Source: CAVQND01 sp964653485
Lineage (GTDB): Bacteria; Verrucomicrobiota; Verrucomicrobiia; Limisphaerales; UBA8199
DNA length: 64,000 nucleotides
NCBI GenBank assembly: GCA_964653485.1
Contig: CAZZFF010000005.1
Location: forward strand, 37,868-101,867
Direction: 5' to 3'
The position numbers and the translations under genes were made by a program. Under the pieces are notes generated by a model, which was given only the letters and a program-made list of their open reading frames with translations, did no database searches and was not told the DNA's origin. Shown piece after piece: positions 7,338 to 15,797 of the stretch (position 1 is the first letter of the stretch; every line of letters begins with the position of its first letter).

Positions 7338-8588
7338 TCATTCATAGCGGAGCGCTTCAATTGGATCCAACCCGGCGGCTTTGCTGGCTGGGTAAAATCC
7401 GAAGAATATCCCGATCACTGAACTGACGCCAAAGGCCAGAAGGATGGAACCGGTGGAGACAACCGCTTTAAAATCCGCCACCATGCCCACCAGTCTTGAG
7501 GCGCCCACGCCCGCAAGCACTCCGATAAGGCCACCCAGGAGGCTTAGAGTGATCGCTTCGATGAGGAACTGCAGCCGGATGTCGCCGGGCTGCGCTCCAA
7601 CGGCAATGCGAATGCCGATCTCGCGGGTGCGTTCGGTCACACTCACCAACATGATATTCATGATGCCGATGCCGCCGACCAGCAGCGAAATGCCGGCAAT
7701 CGCCCCAAGCAGGAGGGTGATGATCCTGGAGATGGAGCCGACCGTGTCCGCGATTTCCTTCTGGTTGAAGATGTTGAAATCGTCATCCTTCTCTGCGGTC
7801 AGGCGATGACGCTGGCGAAGCAGGCTCGTGATTTGTTGCTGGGCCGCCTCCATGCGGGCGGCGCTGCCGACCTGGAGGTTGATCGAACGCAGGTATTTCT
7901 CGCCCGTAAGGCGTTTCATGGCCGTGGTGTAAGGGATGATGATCCGGTCGTCCTGGTTCTGCCCGCCCATGCCCGCGCCCTTGCTTTCCAGCAATCCGAT
8001 GATAACGAACGGGATATTCTTCACCCGCACAGCCTGGCCGACCGGGTTGAGCGGCCCAAACAACTCATTGGCGGTCTTGGAGCCGATGATCGCGACTTTT
8101 GCCGCGGCTCGCACCTCCCGCTCGGTAAACATGGCACCGGAAGCCAGCTTCCAGTCGCGAATCTTCAGATAGTCCGGGGACTCTCCGGTGATGGTGGTGG
8201 ACCAGTTGCGCCCATTGGCGATGGCTTGGGCGGTGCTGGACACCTCGGGGCTGACCGCCACCACATCCGTCACCTCGCGGGCAATGGCATCCGCGTCAGC
8301 CAAGGTGATCGTGCTGGCGCTGCCCAAGCCGGTGTTCACACCGCCCGAGCGCCGGCTGCCGGCAAATACGCTCAGCAGGTTCCGGCCAAGAGCGGCGACC
8401 TGGGACTCGATGCGCGCCTGCGCCCCGTTGCCCACGGCGACCATGGCGACTACGGAAGCCACCCCGATAATGATCCCGAGGGCCGTAAGGGTTGAACGCA
8501 GCTTGTTACGGCGCAGGGCGCGCAGCGCGATCAGCGCCGTCAAGGCCGGCCGGAGGAGGAACGTCCAAAGGTATCTGGCAAGGAGCAT
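7338..8588 (-). CDS. MacB-type ABC transporter permease
   Basis: 416 residues. It has an N-terminal membrane segment (STLTALGIIIGVASVVAMVA), a large periplasmic MacB_PCD domain (about 65-270), and three C-terminal membrane segments in an FtsX domain (about 290-410, including TREIGIRIAVGAQPGDI, a family hallmark). In E. coli MacB the ATPase is fused; here it is a separate gene 3 nt upstream. It would transmit ATP-driven conformational change to the adaptor and outer-membrane channel encoded in the same operon. Confidence 0.95.
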   Translation of the reverse strand: MLLARYLWTFLLRPALTALIALRALRRNKLRSTLTALGIIIGVASVVAMVAVGNGAQARIESQVAALGRNLLSVFAGSRRSGGVNTGLGSASTITLADADAIAREVTDVVAVSPEVSSTAQAIANGRNWSTTITGESPDYLKIRDWKLASGAMFTEREVRAAAKVAIIGSKTANELFGPLNPVGQAVRVKNIPFVIIGLLESKGAGMGGQNQDDRIIIPYTTAMKRLTGEKYLRSINLQVGSAARMEAAQQQITSLLRQRHRLTAEKDDDFNIFNQKEIADTVGSISRIITLLLGAIAGISLLVGGIGIMNIMLVSVTERTREIGIRIAVGAQPGDIRLQFLIEAITLSLLGGLIGVLAGVGASRLVGMVADFKAVVSTGSILLAFGVSSVIGIFFGFYPASKAAGLDPIEALRYE

Positions 8589-8591
8589 AGG

Positions 8592-9368
8592 TCAGGCGAG
8601 TTGGGCGCGTTTTTGGGCCTGGTCAAGCGCGGCTAGTTCCTGCGGGGCGAAGCGGCGATTCTCGGTAGGTGTATCGCTGATAACCTGGCCGTCGCGCATC
8701 ACTACCATCCGTTTGCAGTAAGCGGCAACGTCCAGTTCGTGAGTCACCATCACGATAGTAATGCCGGAGTCGTTGAGGTCCTGGAACAGGCCCATGATTT
8801 CAATGCTGGTGCGGGTATCCAGATTGCCGGTCGGCTCATCGGCAAGGACCAGCTCCGGCCGGTTGACCAGGGCACGGGCGATGGCGATCCGCTGCTGCTG
8901 CCCGCCGGACAACTGGCTCGGGTGGTGCCCCAGACGGTTACCTAAACCCACTTTCTCGAGCGCTCCCACCGCGCGCTGTCGCCGCTCGTGCAAGGAGATG
9001 AGCGGATGGGTGTAGAACATTGGCAATTCGACGTTTTCCAGCGAGGAGGTCCGGGCCAGCAGGTTGAAACCCTGGAACACAAAACCCAGTTTACGATTCC
9101 GCAGGACCGCCAGTTGCTTGCGGTTGAGCCCGGCAACGGCAGCGCCGTCCAGGACGTAGCTCCCCTCTGTGGGTCGGTCCAGGCAGCCAAGAATATTCAT
9201 GAGCGTGGATTTGCCCGAGCCGCTGGCGCCCATGATCGCCACGAATTCTCGGCAACGAACGTCCAAATTGACGCTCCGCACCGCCTTCACTTCGACCTCT
9301 CCCGTCCGGTAGATCTTGGATAGGTCGCGTAGTTGAATGAGTGGGGCGCTGTTGCTCTGTGTGCTCAT
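8592..9368 (-). CDS. MacB/LolD-type ABC transporter ATP-binding protein
   Basis: 258 residues with Walker A GASGSGKST (near 50), Q-loop FVFQGFNLL, signature LSGGQQQRIAIARAL, Walker B LVLADEPTGNLD and switch His in MVTHE. The typical MacB-family spacing and the neighbouring separate permease, adaptor and outer-membrane factor show that it powers a tripartite exporter. It overlaps the adaptor gene by 4 nt (ATGA), so translation is coupled. Confidence 0.95.
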   Translation of the reverse strand: MSTQSNSAPLIQLRDLSKIYRTGEVEVKAVRSVNLDVRCREFVAIMGASGSGKSTLMNILGCLDRPTEGSYVLDGAAVAGLNRKQLAVLRNRKLGFVFQGFNLLARTSSLENVELPMFYTHPLISLHERRQRAVGALEKVGLGNRLGHHPSQLSGGQQQRIAIARALVNRPELVLADEPTGNLDTRTSIEIMGLFQDLNDSGITIVMVTHELDVAAYCKRMVVMRDGQVISDTPTENRRFAPQELAALDQAQKRAQLA

Positions 9369-10513
9369 GGGGCCTGAGGAGGCGGGCCGCCGAAGCTGCC
9401 GGGCTTAGCGCCGCCAGACAAGGTTGCGGTGACCAGCGGGGTGCCCTCGGTCACACCCGACAAGACCTCCGTGTCCACCCCGTCGCTCAAGCCGACTTTG
9501 ACGATGAGGGGGGTGAGCCTCGGGCCCGCGGGACCAACCGTATAGACCAGACGCTGGCCGTGATCGAGCTCCGCCGGCGGGGTTTGTTGAAACAGCGCAC
9601 CCTCAGGCGGGGTGTAACGGAGGGCGGCGTTGGGGATCTTCACCACATTCGTGCGCGCCGAGACGAGGATGGAAACATCGGCCGTCATGCCGGGAAAGAG
9701 CTTTTGTTGGGGATTGTCCACCGTGATCATGGTCTCGTAGGTCACCACGTTCTGGGTCGTGGTCGGCGCCCGGCGAACCTGGCTCACCTGCCCGTGAAAA
9801 ACCTCGTCTGGAAACGCATCCACGCCGAAGTTCGCCGCCTGGCCATCCCGCACTTGGCCGATGTCCGCCTCGGAGACGGCGGCGCTGATGTTCATCTTGG
9901 TGATGTCCTGGGCAATGGTGAAGAGCACCGGTGTGCTCATGGCGGCGATGACCGTCTGGCCGACGTCCACCTTGCGGGAGATCACGATTCCGTCCACCGG
10001 GGCCGTGATCTTGCAGTAGCCCAAGTTGGCCTTCGCGCTCTCGACCGCCGCTTCCTTGATGATGACCAGGGCCTCCGCTTGAGCCAGTTCGGCGGTGGCC
10101 TGGTCCAAATCCAATTGAGATGCGGCCTTCTTGGGCACCAGGATCTTCTTCCGTTCCAGGTTCTGTCGCTTGAGCGTGACATCCGCCCGAGCGCTGGCCA
10201 GGTCGCCCTCAGCCTGACGCAGGGCGGCGGCATAGACCGTCGTATCGATTTCCGCCACGAGCTGGCCCTTCTTCACCGGCGAGTTGAAGTCGGCGTAAAG
10301 GGCGACGATTTTGCCCGATACCTGGCTGCCGACGTCCACGCTGACGACGGCGCTCAGCGACCCGCTGGCGGTGACGTGCATTACGATATTGCCTCGCGAG
10401 GCTGGCGAGGTGCCATATTTGCGAGGGAGGCCCCCGGGCGGTCTGCACCCGGAGCTAATGATGAGTGCCGCCACGATCGTCGGCAGGGACTTGAGTTTCA
10501 TAAAGCGTCTCAT
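9365..10513 (-). CDS. MacA/HlyD-type periplasmic adaptor lipoprotein
   Basis: 382 residues. The start (MRRFMKLKSLPTIVAALIIS) leads to a lipobox ending SSGC, so it is probably a lipoprotein of the inner membrane. A biotinyl-lipoyl-like half (VDVGSQVSGKIVALYADFNS), a coiled-coil hairpin (about 100-170), the second lipoyl half (APVDGIVISRKVDVGQTV) and a beta-barrel domain follow in the normal order. It overlaps both neighbours by 4 nt. It bridges the permease and the outer-membrane factor. Confidence 0.93.
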   Translation of the reverse strand: MRRFMKLKSLPTIVAALIISSGCRPPGGLPRKYGTSPASRGNIVMHVTASGSLSAVVSVDVGSQVSGKIVALYADFNSPVKKGQLVAEIDTTVYAAALRQAEGDLASARADVTLKRQNLERKKILVPKKAASQLDLDQATAELAQAEALVIIKEAAVESAKANLGYCKITAPVDGIVISRKVDVGQTVIAAMSTPVLFTIAQDITKMNISAAVSEADIGQVRDGQAANFGVDAFPDEVFHGQVSQVRRAPTTTQNVVTYETMITVDNPQQKLFPGMTADVSILVSARTNVVKIPNAALRYTPPEGALFQQTPPAELDHGQRLVYTVGPAGPRLTPLIVKVGLSDGVDTEVLSGVTEGTPLVTATLSGGAKPGSFGGPPPQAP

Positions 10514-11994
10514 TGCCAGCCTCCGCCGAGCGCCTTGTAGAGCGAGATCTGGCCGTCGAGTTTATTGAATTGGCTCTGGAGGAGGTTTTGCTGCGCGCTG
10601 TAAAGATCCTGCTGGGCGGACAGGACATTCAGATAGGTATCCTCCCCCTGCCGATAGCGCGCGTTGGCCAGTTCGAAGCGGCGCTGCTGAGCGGCGATTA
10701 GCGTCGTTTGCTCCCGAATCTGTTGTCCGTAGGTATCGACCGCCACCAGCGCATCGGCCACTTCACGGAAGGCGGTCTGGATGGCTTTCTCGTAATTGGC
10801 CACTTCGATGCGGGCGGCCACCCGGCCGGCGTCAAGGTCGGCGCGGTTCTTGCCCCCGGTGAAGATCGGAATGGTGATCTGCGGCGAGAAACTCCATACG
10901 CCGGTGCCGGAGCCGAATAATTGCGAAAGCTGGGAACTGGTGGTGCCTATCGAGCCGGTGAAGGTGATCACGGGGAAAAAGGCGGCGCGTAGAGCGCCGA
11001 TATTAGCGTTGGCCGCCTTTAGAGTATGCTCCTCTTCGAGTATGTCCGGCCGGCGCTGCACCAGCTCGGAGGGCAATCCCGCCGGGACCTCGGTGAGGAG
11101 GTTGGTGTCGTTGAAGGACCTCGGCGCCGGCAGGTCGGCGGGGAGAGGCCGGCCGACGAGCAGGACCAGGTAATTCAGCGCTTGGGCCCTCTGCCGCTCG
11201 TAAGTGTGCATGTTGATTTTGGCGGTCTGCACCTGTCCTTCCGCCGTGCGCAAATCCAACTCACTGGCCGCTCCGGCATCAAAGGTGGCTTGGTTGAGAT
11301 CGTAGGATTCCTGAACCGCCGCCAGCGTTTGTCGGGCCAGTTCGAGTTGCTCTTGGGCCTGGCGCAGGGTGAAGTATTGGGCGGCGATTTCGGAGACCAG
11401 CAGGATTTGGGCGCTACGCTGGGCCTCCACGGTAGCGAAGTACTTCTCGAGTGCCTGGTGATTCAGGCTGCGCACGCGGCCAAAGAGGTCAACTTCGTAC
11501 GAGGTTGTGCCCAGGCTGGCGCTCCACTGGGCCGACGTAAAAGACGCGGTTCCACCGGAGACGCCGCTCCCCTGGGGAAACCCGGTCAGTGAAGACTGGG
11601 AGCGGGCATAACTGCCGCTGGCATCCACGGTGGGGAACAGCGACGACCGGGTGACGCGGTACTGGGCGCGGCTTTGTTCGACGCTGAGCACGGCCACCTT
11701 GAAATCCCGGTTGTTCGCCAGTGCCAGTTCGATCAGCTTCCGCAGGCGTTCCTCGGCAATGAAGTGGCGCCAGGCAATGTCCGCGGCGTCTCGTTCCCGG
11801 GTCGTGTTAACCCCCGGATACCGCCCGGCCACGGGCGCAGGAGGACGTTCGTACTTGGGAATCATCGTGCAACCCGACGCTAGAAGGACGAAGCTGAAAA
11901 AAGCGACCTGGCGTAAGGTCCTTGCTGCCCCACACGGTAAAACCCCGCTGGCGGCTTGGTGGCCTGCGTCGGCGGCTATCACGACTGGTTTCAT
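10510..11994 (-). CDS. Outer-membrane efflux factor, NodT/OprM family lipoprotein
   Basis: The start chosen is ATG 11994 because residues 1-42 then form a lipoprotein signal ending LLASGC, followed by TMIPKYERPPAPV, the standard NodT opening. The longer frame from 12093 would add 33 non-signal residues. The two OEP repeats are visible (LIELALANNRDFKVA and later ANIGALRAAFFPVITF, PIFTGGKNRADLDAGRV), and the end KALGGGWQ is typical. It is first in a four-gene operon with MacA, ATPase and permease, each overlapping or nearly so. Likely substrates are hydrophobic toxins or peptides; not deducible further. Confidence 0.93.
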   Translation of the reverse strand: MKPVVIAADAGHQAASGVLPCGAARTLRQVAFFSFVLLASGCTMIPKYERPPAPVAGRYPGVNTTRERDAADIAWRHFIAEERLRKLIELALANNRDFKVAVLSVEQSRAQYRVTRSSLFPTVDASGSYARSQSSLTGFPQGSGVSGGTASFTSAQWSASLGTTSYEVDLFGRVRSLNHQALEKYFATVEAQRSAQILLVSEIAAQYFTLRQAQEQLELARQTLAAVQESYDLNQATFDAGAASELDLRTAEGQVQTAKINMHTYERQRAQALNYLVLLVGRPLPADLPAPRSFNDTNLLTEVPAGLPSELVQRRPDILEEEHTLKAANANIGALRAAFFPVITFTGSIGTTSSQLSQLFGSGTGVWSFSPQITIPIFTGGKNRADLDAGRVAARIEVANYEKAIQTAFREVADALVAVDTYGQQIREQTTLIAAQQRRFELANARYRQGEDTYLNVLSAQQDLYSAQQNLLQSQFNKLDGQISLYKALGGGWQ

Positions 11995-12041
11995 GGTCAG
12001 ACGAATGCTCAGTATGTTTGTTCTGGGGCAATCTGGATCGC

Positions 12042-12070
12042 TTTCGACCGGCCGACGTCCGATTTGGAAC
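12042..12070 (-). promoter_or_regulatory. Candidate LytTR-type operator upstream of the efflux operon
   Basis: On the plus strand TTTCGACC (12042-12049) and TTTGGAAC (12063-12070) match at 6 of 8 positions and are exactly 21 bp apart. The same sequence and spacing precede the histidine kinase gene (14254-14286). LytTR regulators bind paired direct repeats two helical turns apart. The site lies 48-76 nt upstream of the efflux start codon. A CATACT -10-like box follows toward the gene but without a good -35, which would suit activation. Confidence 0.5.
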
Positions 12071-12247
12071 AAAAAGGCGGGAAGTCGGTGCAAACTGCCG
12101 AAAATGTGGCATGAATCCTGGCGGTTCCTTGCTGGGAAAATGAGTCCGAGGACAACCCTGAGACCTCACACTGGCTCCCGGCCTGACCGAAGCACCGAGC
12201 GGTTAATGAAACCCTGGTCGGCCTGGGCGGTTGCGGTCTCGGGTGCG

Positions 12248-13009
12248 CTAGTGAAATTCCAGCCGTTGCTGGATTTCCCGAAGCGGGCGCGTGGTGGGAA
12301 AGCACTTTCCGTTCTTGAGCACGATGACGCTCTCGCCCTTGAACATCGGCTGCAGCTCCCGGACTCGGTCGAGGTTGACGATCACCGATCGGCTGATCCG
12401 CAAGAAGCGGTCCGGTGGCAGGCTGGATTCGAGGGAACTCATCGTCTCCCGCAGGACATGGTTTTCCTTGCCGACCTGGACCACGGCATACTTGCCGGCC
12501 GCCTCGATAGCATCGATTTCCTCCACGTCGACGAAGAGAACTTTGTCCGGGGTCTTGATGGCCAGCCGGTTAAGGTAGGCGGGCGCCATCGGGCGCTCGT
12601 CCAGCAATTCCAGGAGCCCGCGGGCCGCAGCACCCGCCTGCCTGTTGGCGATGAGTTCGCGGGCCCGCTGGATGGCTTCTTTGAAGCGATCGGGTTTGAA
12701 CGGCTTCAACAGGTAATCGAGCGCATGCGCGTCAAACGCTCGCAGCGCATGCTCGTCATAGGCGGTCGTAAAAATCACCACCGGCAGCCGTTCCCGGGGA
12801 ACTCTCCGCAACACCTCGAACCCGTCCATCTCCGGCATTTGGACATCCAGAAAGAGCAAGTCCGGTTTGATCGCTTCGAGCTGCTCAACCGCAGCGATGC
12901 CGTCCTCGCACTCGCCGGCGACCTCGAGGTCGGCCTCTTCGCTCAACAGGAGGCGGACACGTTGGCGCGCCAAGGGTTCGTCGTCCACAATCAGCGATCG
13001 GATCTTCAT
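12248..13009 (-). CDS. LytTR-family response regulator
   Basis: 253 residues. Residues 1-120 are a receiver domain (IVDDEPLARQRVRLLL; phospho-acceptor Asp in LLFLDVQMPEMDG; TTAYDEHALRAF; lysine in YLLKPF). Residues 150-250 are a LytTR DNA-binding domain (DVEEIDAIEAAGKYAVVQVG, RISRSVIVNLDRV). It overlaps the histidine kinase gene by 4 nt and lies directly upstream of the efflux operon. It probably controls its own promoter and the efflux operon through the 21-bp direct repeats seen in front of both. Confidence 0.95.
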   Translation of the reverse strand: MKIRSLIVDDEPLARQRVRLLLSEEADLEVAGECEDGIAAVEQLEAIKPDLLFLDVQMPEMDGFEVLRRVPRERLPVVIFTTAYDEHALRAFDAHALDYLLKPFKPDRFKEAIQRARELIANRQAGAAARGLLELLDERPMAPAYLNRLAIKTPDKVLFVDVEEIDAIEAAGKYAVVQVGKENHVLRETMSSLESSLPPDRFLRISRSVIVNLDRVRELQPMFKGESVIVLKNGKCFPTTRPLREIQQRLEFH

Positions 13010-14169
13010 GCTGCTCCTTCACCTGAAGGGGATGAAATCCCTGTAGGCTCGGTGTGAAAGGGGAGGCGAATCTCGACCAGGCTACCTCGCGGCTCGGCTT
13101 TAGCGAAGGAGAACCGCTGGTTCGGTCCATAAAGCTCCCGCAGCCGAGCCTCCGTGTTCGGCAGCCCGATGCCACAACCTTGGAACCGGTTCGCGCACGC
13201 CGGCAAGGGCCCATTGCCATTATCGCGCACGACCAGGTGCAGTTCCTTTCCGTCTCGTGCCGCCCGGATCGTGATGAGCCCCGGGGCTCGCTGAGGTTCG
13301 ATCCCATGGCGAATGGCGTTTTCCACCAGCGGCTGAAGGATAAGGGCTGGAACCAGGGCTTTCATCAGCTCTTCGGGCACGTTCTGCTCCCAGCGCAGGC
13401 GCTCGCCGAAGCGCTTCTGTTCGATCCCGATGTAGGCGCGGATGAACTGAAGCTCGCGCGCCAGGGGGATCTCCTGTTCCTCCATGCTATCCAGCGACCG
13501 GCGCAGCAACTCGCTCAGGTCACCCACCATTTCATCGGCGGCACGCGGGTTGACATAAATGAGCGTGGAAATCGCGTTGAGCGTGTTGAACAGGAAATGG
13601 GGGTTAATCTGCATGCGCAATGCCTGCAGCTTGCTGCGGGTAAGTCGTGCCTCCAACTCGGCCGCGCGCCGCTCCCGTTGCTCCGAACGCCGAAAGTTCG
13701 TAATGGCCTGGCAAACCCCCACGATGGACCAGTAAACCAGGGTATCCAACCCCGCCCGGAGGCTCAGAAACCCACCGAGGGCACGCTCGTCTCGCTTCAA
13801 TGTTCCCTGCCCAGCCTCCCGCTGCCGCGCGACCTCGTCCGGCGGCGGCGGCATCGGGATGAGGTGCCGGAAAGCAAGCTGGCTTACGGTAACGGCCACC
13901 CCGCAGGCCAAGACATGGATGACGAGGTTCCGGAAGAGCCGCTTCCGCTCAAACGAAAAGCCAAACGAGAGCCAGACCACCACTGGCAGGAGGGGCAGCC
14001 AAACGATCCAAAACAGAGCTCCGGAAGCGAACGCGTAGCTCCACGGAATACGGCCGATGAGCGCGAATGGGATCCCAAATAGCAGCACGAGACTCACCCA
14101 CAAGCCCAGCGCCAGGGCCGCAACCCCAACCCGGCGAACGATTGGCTTTCTAGCGCTCGTGGCATTCAC
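13006..14169 (-). CDS. LytS-type sensor histidine kinase
   Basis: The start is taken as GTG 14169 (MNATSARKPIVRRVG), giving about 387 residues. The longer frame to 14463 would include the promoter and operator repeats and has unprotein-like composition. Membrane segments occupy roughly residues 10-140, then a His_kinase (PF06580) domain with the family motif LRMQINPHFLFNTLNAISTL and an ATPase domain (PLVENAIRHGI, DNGNGP, GIGLPNTEARL). It signals to the LytTR regulator encoded 4 nt overlapping downstream. No extracellular sensor domain is large enough to suggest a ligand. Confidence 0.92.
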   Translation of the reverse strand: MNATSARKPIVRRVGVAALALGLWVSLVLLFGIPFALIGRIPWSYAFASGALFWIVWLPLLPVVVWLSFGFSFERKRLFRNLVIHVLACGVAVTVSQLAFRHLIPMPPPPDEVARQREAGQGTLKRDERALGGFLSLRAGLDTLVYWSIVGVCQAITNFRRSEQRERRAAELEARLTRSKLQALRMQINPHFLFNTLNAISTLIYVNPRAADEMVGDLSELLRRSLDSMEEQEIPLARELQFIRAYIGIEQKRFGERLRWEQNVPEELMKALVPALILQPLVENAIRHGIEPQRAPGLITIRAARDGKELHLVVRDNGNGPLPACANRFQGCGIGLPNTEARLRELYGPNQRFSFAKAEPRGSLVEIRLPFHTEPTGISSPSGEGAA

Positions 14170-14607
14170 ATCTCTGTCTTCGGTCTCAATTCGCCCCTGC
14201 CCCACGCGGGCAGGTTGAGCCCATGATAACCTTCCCACGCTCCGGGACAAACGTTTTGGAACGAAAGCCGGTTTTTTTGGAACGAATCGAGGGTAACCGG
14301 GAATGAGTCCCCAAGGAAAACGATATGGCTCTCCCGGCCTCGCGCTAACCTGGTCCGGCAGCCATAGCCTTCGTGTCGTGGAAGAGCACGCGCGTGCGCC
14401 AAGACGGGTTGGCGCGTGCATGCCTGCGCGTTGATGGGGAATCATTACCACCTGCTGCTCCAAACGGTTGCGGCGGCCCGGACGCCCGTTGACACCGGGC
14501 TGAAGCCGCGGTGTGAATGAGACGTCTCGCCGGCGTATGAACTATGCGGGCTGAGTCCCAGCGGTCGGGTCCAGGATTTCGCGATACAAGGTTCAAGCCG
14601 CTCAATC
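14170..14607. other. Intergenic region with regulatory DNA, otherwise no gene
   Basis: It holds the promoter and direct-repeat operator of the histidine kinase (14223-14286). The rest (about 14290-14607) shows no supported gene; the short frames are arginine- and serine-rich shadows. Confidence 0.55.
14223..14286 (-). promoter_or_regulatory. Promoter and LytTR-type direct-repeat operator of the histidine kinase operon
   Basis: Read on the minus strand: two copies of TTCGTTCCAAAA (plus-strand positions 14254-14265 and 14275-14286) exactly 21 bp apart. Next come TTGTCC (14245-14250) and, after a 16-bp spacer, TATCAT (14223-14228; 5 of 6 match to the -10 consensus). Transcription would start near 14215 and give a ~45-nt leader to GTG 14169. 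Direct repeats two helical turns apart just upstream of -35 are the standard LytTR activator arrangement, consistent with autoregulation. Confidence 0.6.
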
Positions 14608-15786
14608 TCAACGAGGCTGGCGGCCCGAGCAAACGTCCTGCAGCAGCCCCAGCTCCTTCGCGGCAAAGACACGATAGTCGTAGCGTCGGACGAACTCCTG
14701 GCCCTGGCGGCCGCGGCGCTGGAGTGAATCCGCGTCGTCGAGGAGGCGCAGGATTTCCCTGGCCGCCCCCGTGATGTCGCCCAGGGGAACCAACTCGAAA
14801 CAGCCTGGGAACACCTCGCGAAAGACGGGCAGGTCGTAGGAAACCACCGGCAGCCCGGTTGCCAGGAACTCCGTCACCGACAACCCCCAGCCTTCCTCGT
14901 AAGACAGGCTGAGCCCAAGCCGGGCCTTCTTGAGATACCGGTTCTTCTCGTCATCGGCGATGCCTCCCGTGAAGACGACCGACTGGGTCAGGCCCAGGTC
15001 CTCGAACAGGCGCTGGCTCTGGAGACGATGCGGCCCCTCGCCGATGACCACCAGGCGCGCCTTGGGCCGTTGGCCGACGACCTGTTGCCAGACCTTGGGC
15101 AGGTCGAACACACCCTTGTGGAGGTGCATGCGGCCAAGGAACACCACGTCGAATTCCTTGGGTTCTTCAGGCAATCGCATCAATGCCTCCAGATCGATCC
15201 CGTCGCCGATGGGGACCACGGACCTGGGCTTCAGGCCGCACAATTCATCGAGGCGGCGGAGTTCCCCGGCAATCCCCGTGTTCGAGCAAATGACCACGTC
15301 CGCGTGGCGGTGGATGAGCCTGGCGCTGACACGCTCGGCCGCCAGGAACAGGCGGTCCCAGGCGCTGCGCCGGCCGGGCTGGAACTGGAGGACGTGATGG
15401 ATTTTGACCGCGATCTTGGCCCGCTGGCGCCGCGCGAGGACCATGGCCGAGTAAAACTCGACCACGAACTGGCCCGTGGCATAGACCAGGTCGTAACGCT
15501 CCGGCAGGCGCGTCCAGTGGCAGGTGAGCATGCGCCAGAAATAGGCCGGGAAATAGAGCCAGGTCTTGGCCAGGTAATTCGTGGCGTCGAAGAGTCGGTC
15601 GCTGGCGATAAACCGCGCCGCGGGCGGGGCCAGCTTCCGGAATTGGGGGAACGAGGCCCGAGCCAGGAGGAAATCAGTCTGGTGCCCCTGGGCCATCCAA
15701 TAACTGGCCTCCAGGGCATAGAGACGCATCACCCCCGAGACGGACTTCGAGTCCATCTGGGTGTTGTACACGAACAGTATCTTCAT
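14608..15786 (-). CDS. Glycosyltransferase family 4 protein
   Basis: 392 residues with a GT-B fold: N-terminal Rossmann start MKILFVYNTQMDSKSVSGVM, linker, then C-terminal GT4 features: FDVVFLGRMHLHKGVFDLPK, KARLVVIGEGPHR, and the EX7E motif region YEEGWGLSVTEFLATGLPVV. No signal or membrane segment. It transfers a sugar from a nucleotide donor, probably for surface polysaccharide. The gene lies 11 nt downstream of a GDP-mannose 3,5-epimerase, so the donor could be a GDP-hexose; that is inference. Confidence 0.92.
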   Translation of the reverse strand: MKILFVYNTQMDSKSVSGVMRLYALEASYWMAQGHQTDFLLARASFPQFRKLAPPAARFIASDRLFDATNYLAKTWLYFPAYFWRMLTCHWTRLPERYDLVYATGQFVVEFYSAMVLARRQRAKIAVKIHHVLQFQPGRRSAWDRLFLAAERVSARLIHRHADVVICSNTGIAGELRRLDELCGLKPRSVVPIGDGIDLEALMRLPEEPKEFDVVFLGRMHLHKGVFDLPKVWQQVVGQRPKARLVVIGEGPHRLQSQRLFEDLGLTQSVVFTGGIADDEKNRYLKKARLGLSLSYEEGWGLSVTEFLATGLPVVSYDLPVFREVFPGCFELVPLGDITGAAREILRLLDDADSLQRRGRQGQEFVRRYDYRVFAAKELGLLQDVCSGRQPR

Positions 15787-15797
15787 CCGGCCCCAGG

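Noticed and set aside
9171..9180. A GGGTCGGTCC string like the tandem repeat at 4106-4137
   Set aside because: It lies inside the MacB-type ATPase coding sequence and is single; coincidence.
9341..10540. A 399-codon plus-strand open frame
   Set aside because: Antisense to the adaptor gene; Arg/His/Gly-rich with no recognisable domain.
11630..13057. A 475-codon plus-strand open frame
   Set aside because: Antisense to the efflux factor and LytTR regulator; composition is unlike a protein.
13054..14082. A 342-codon plus-strand open frame
   Set aside because: Antisense to the histidine kinase, with no motif.
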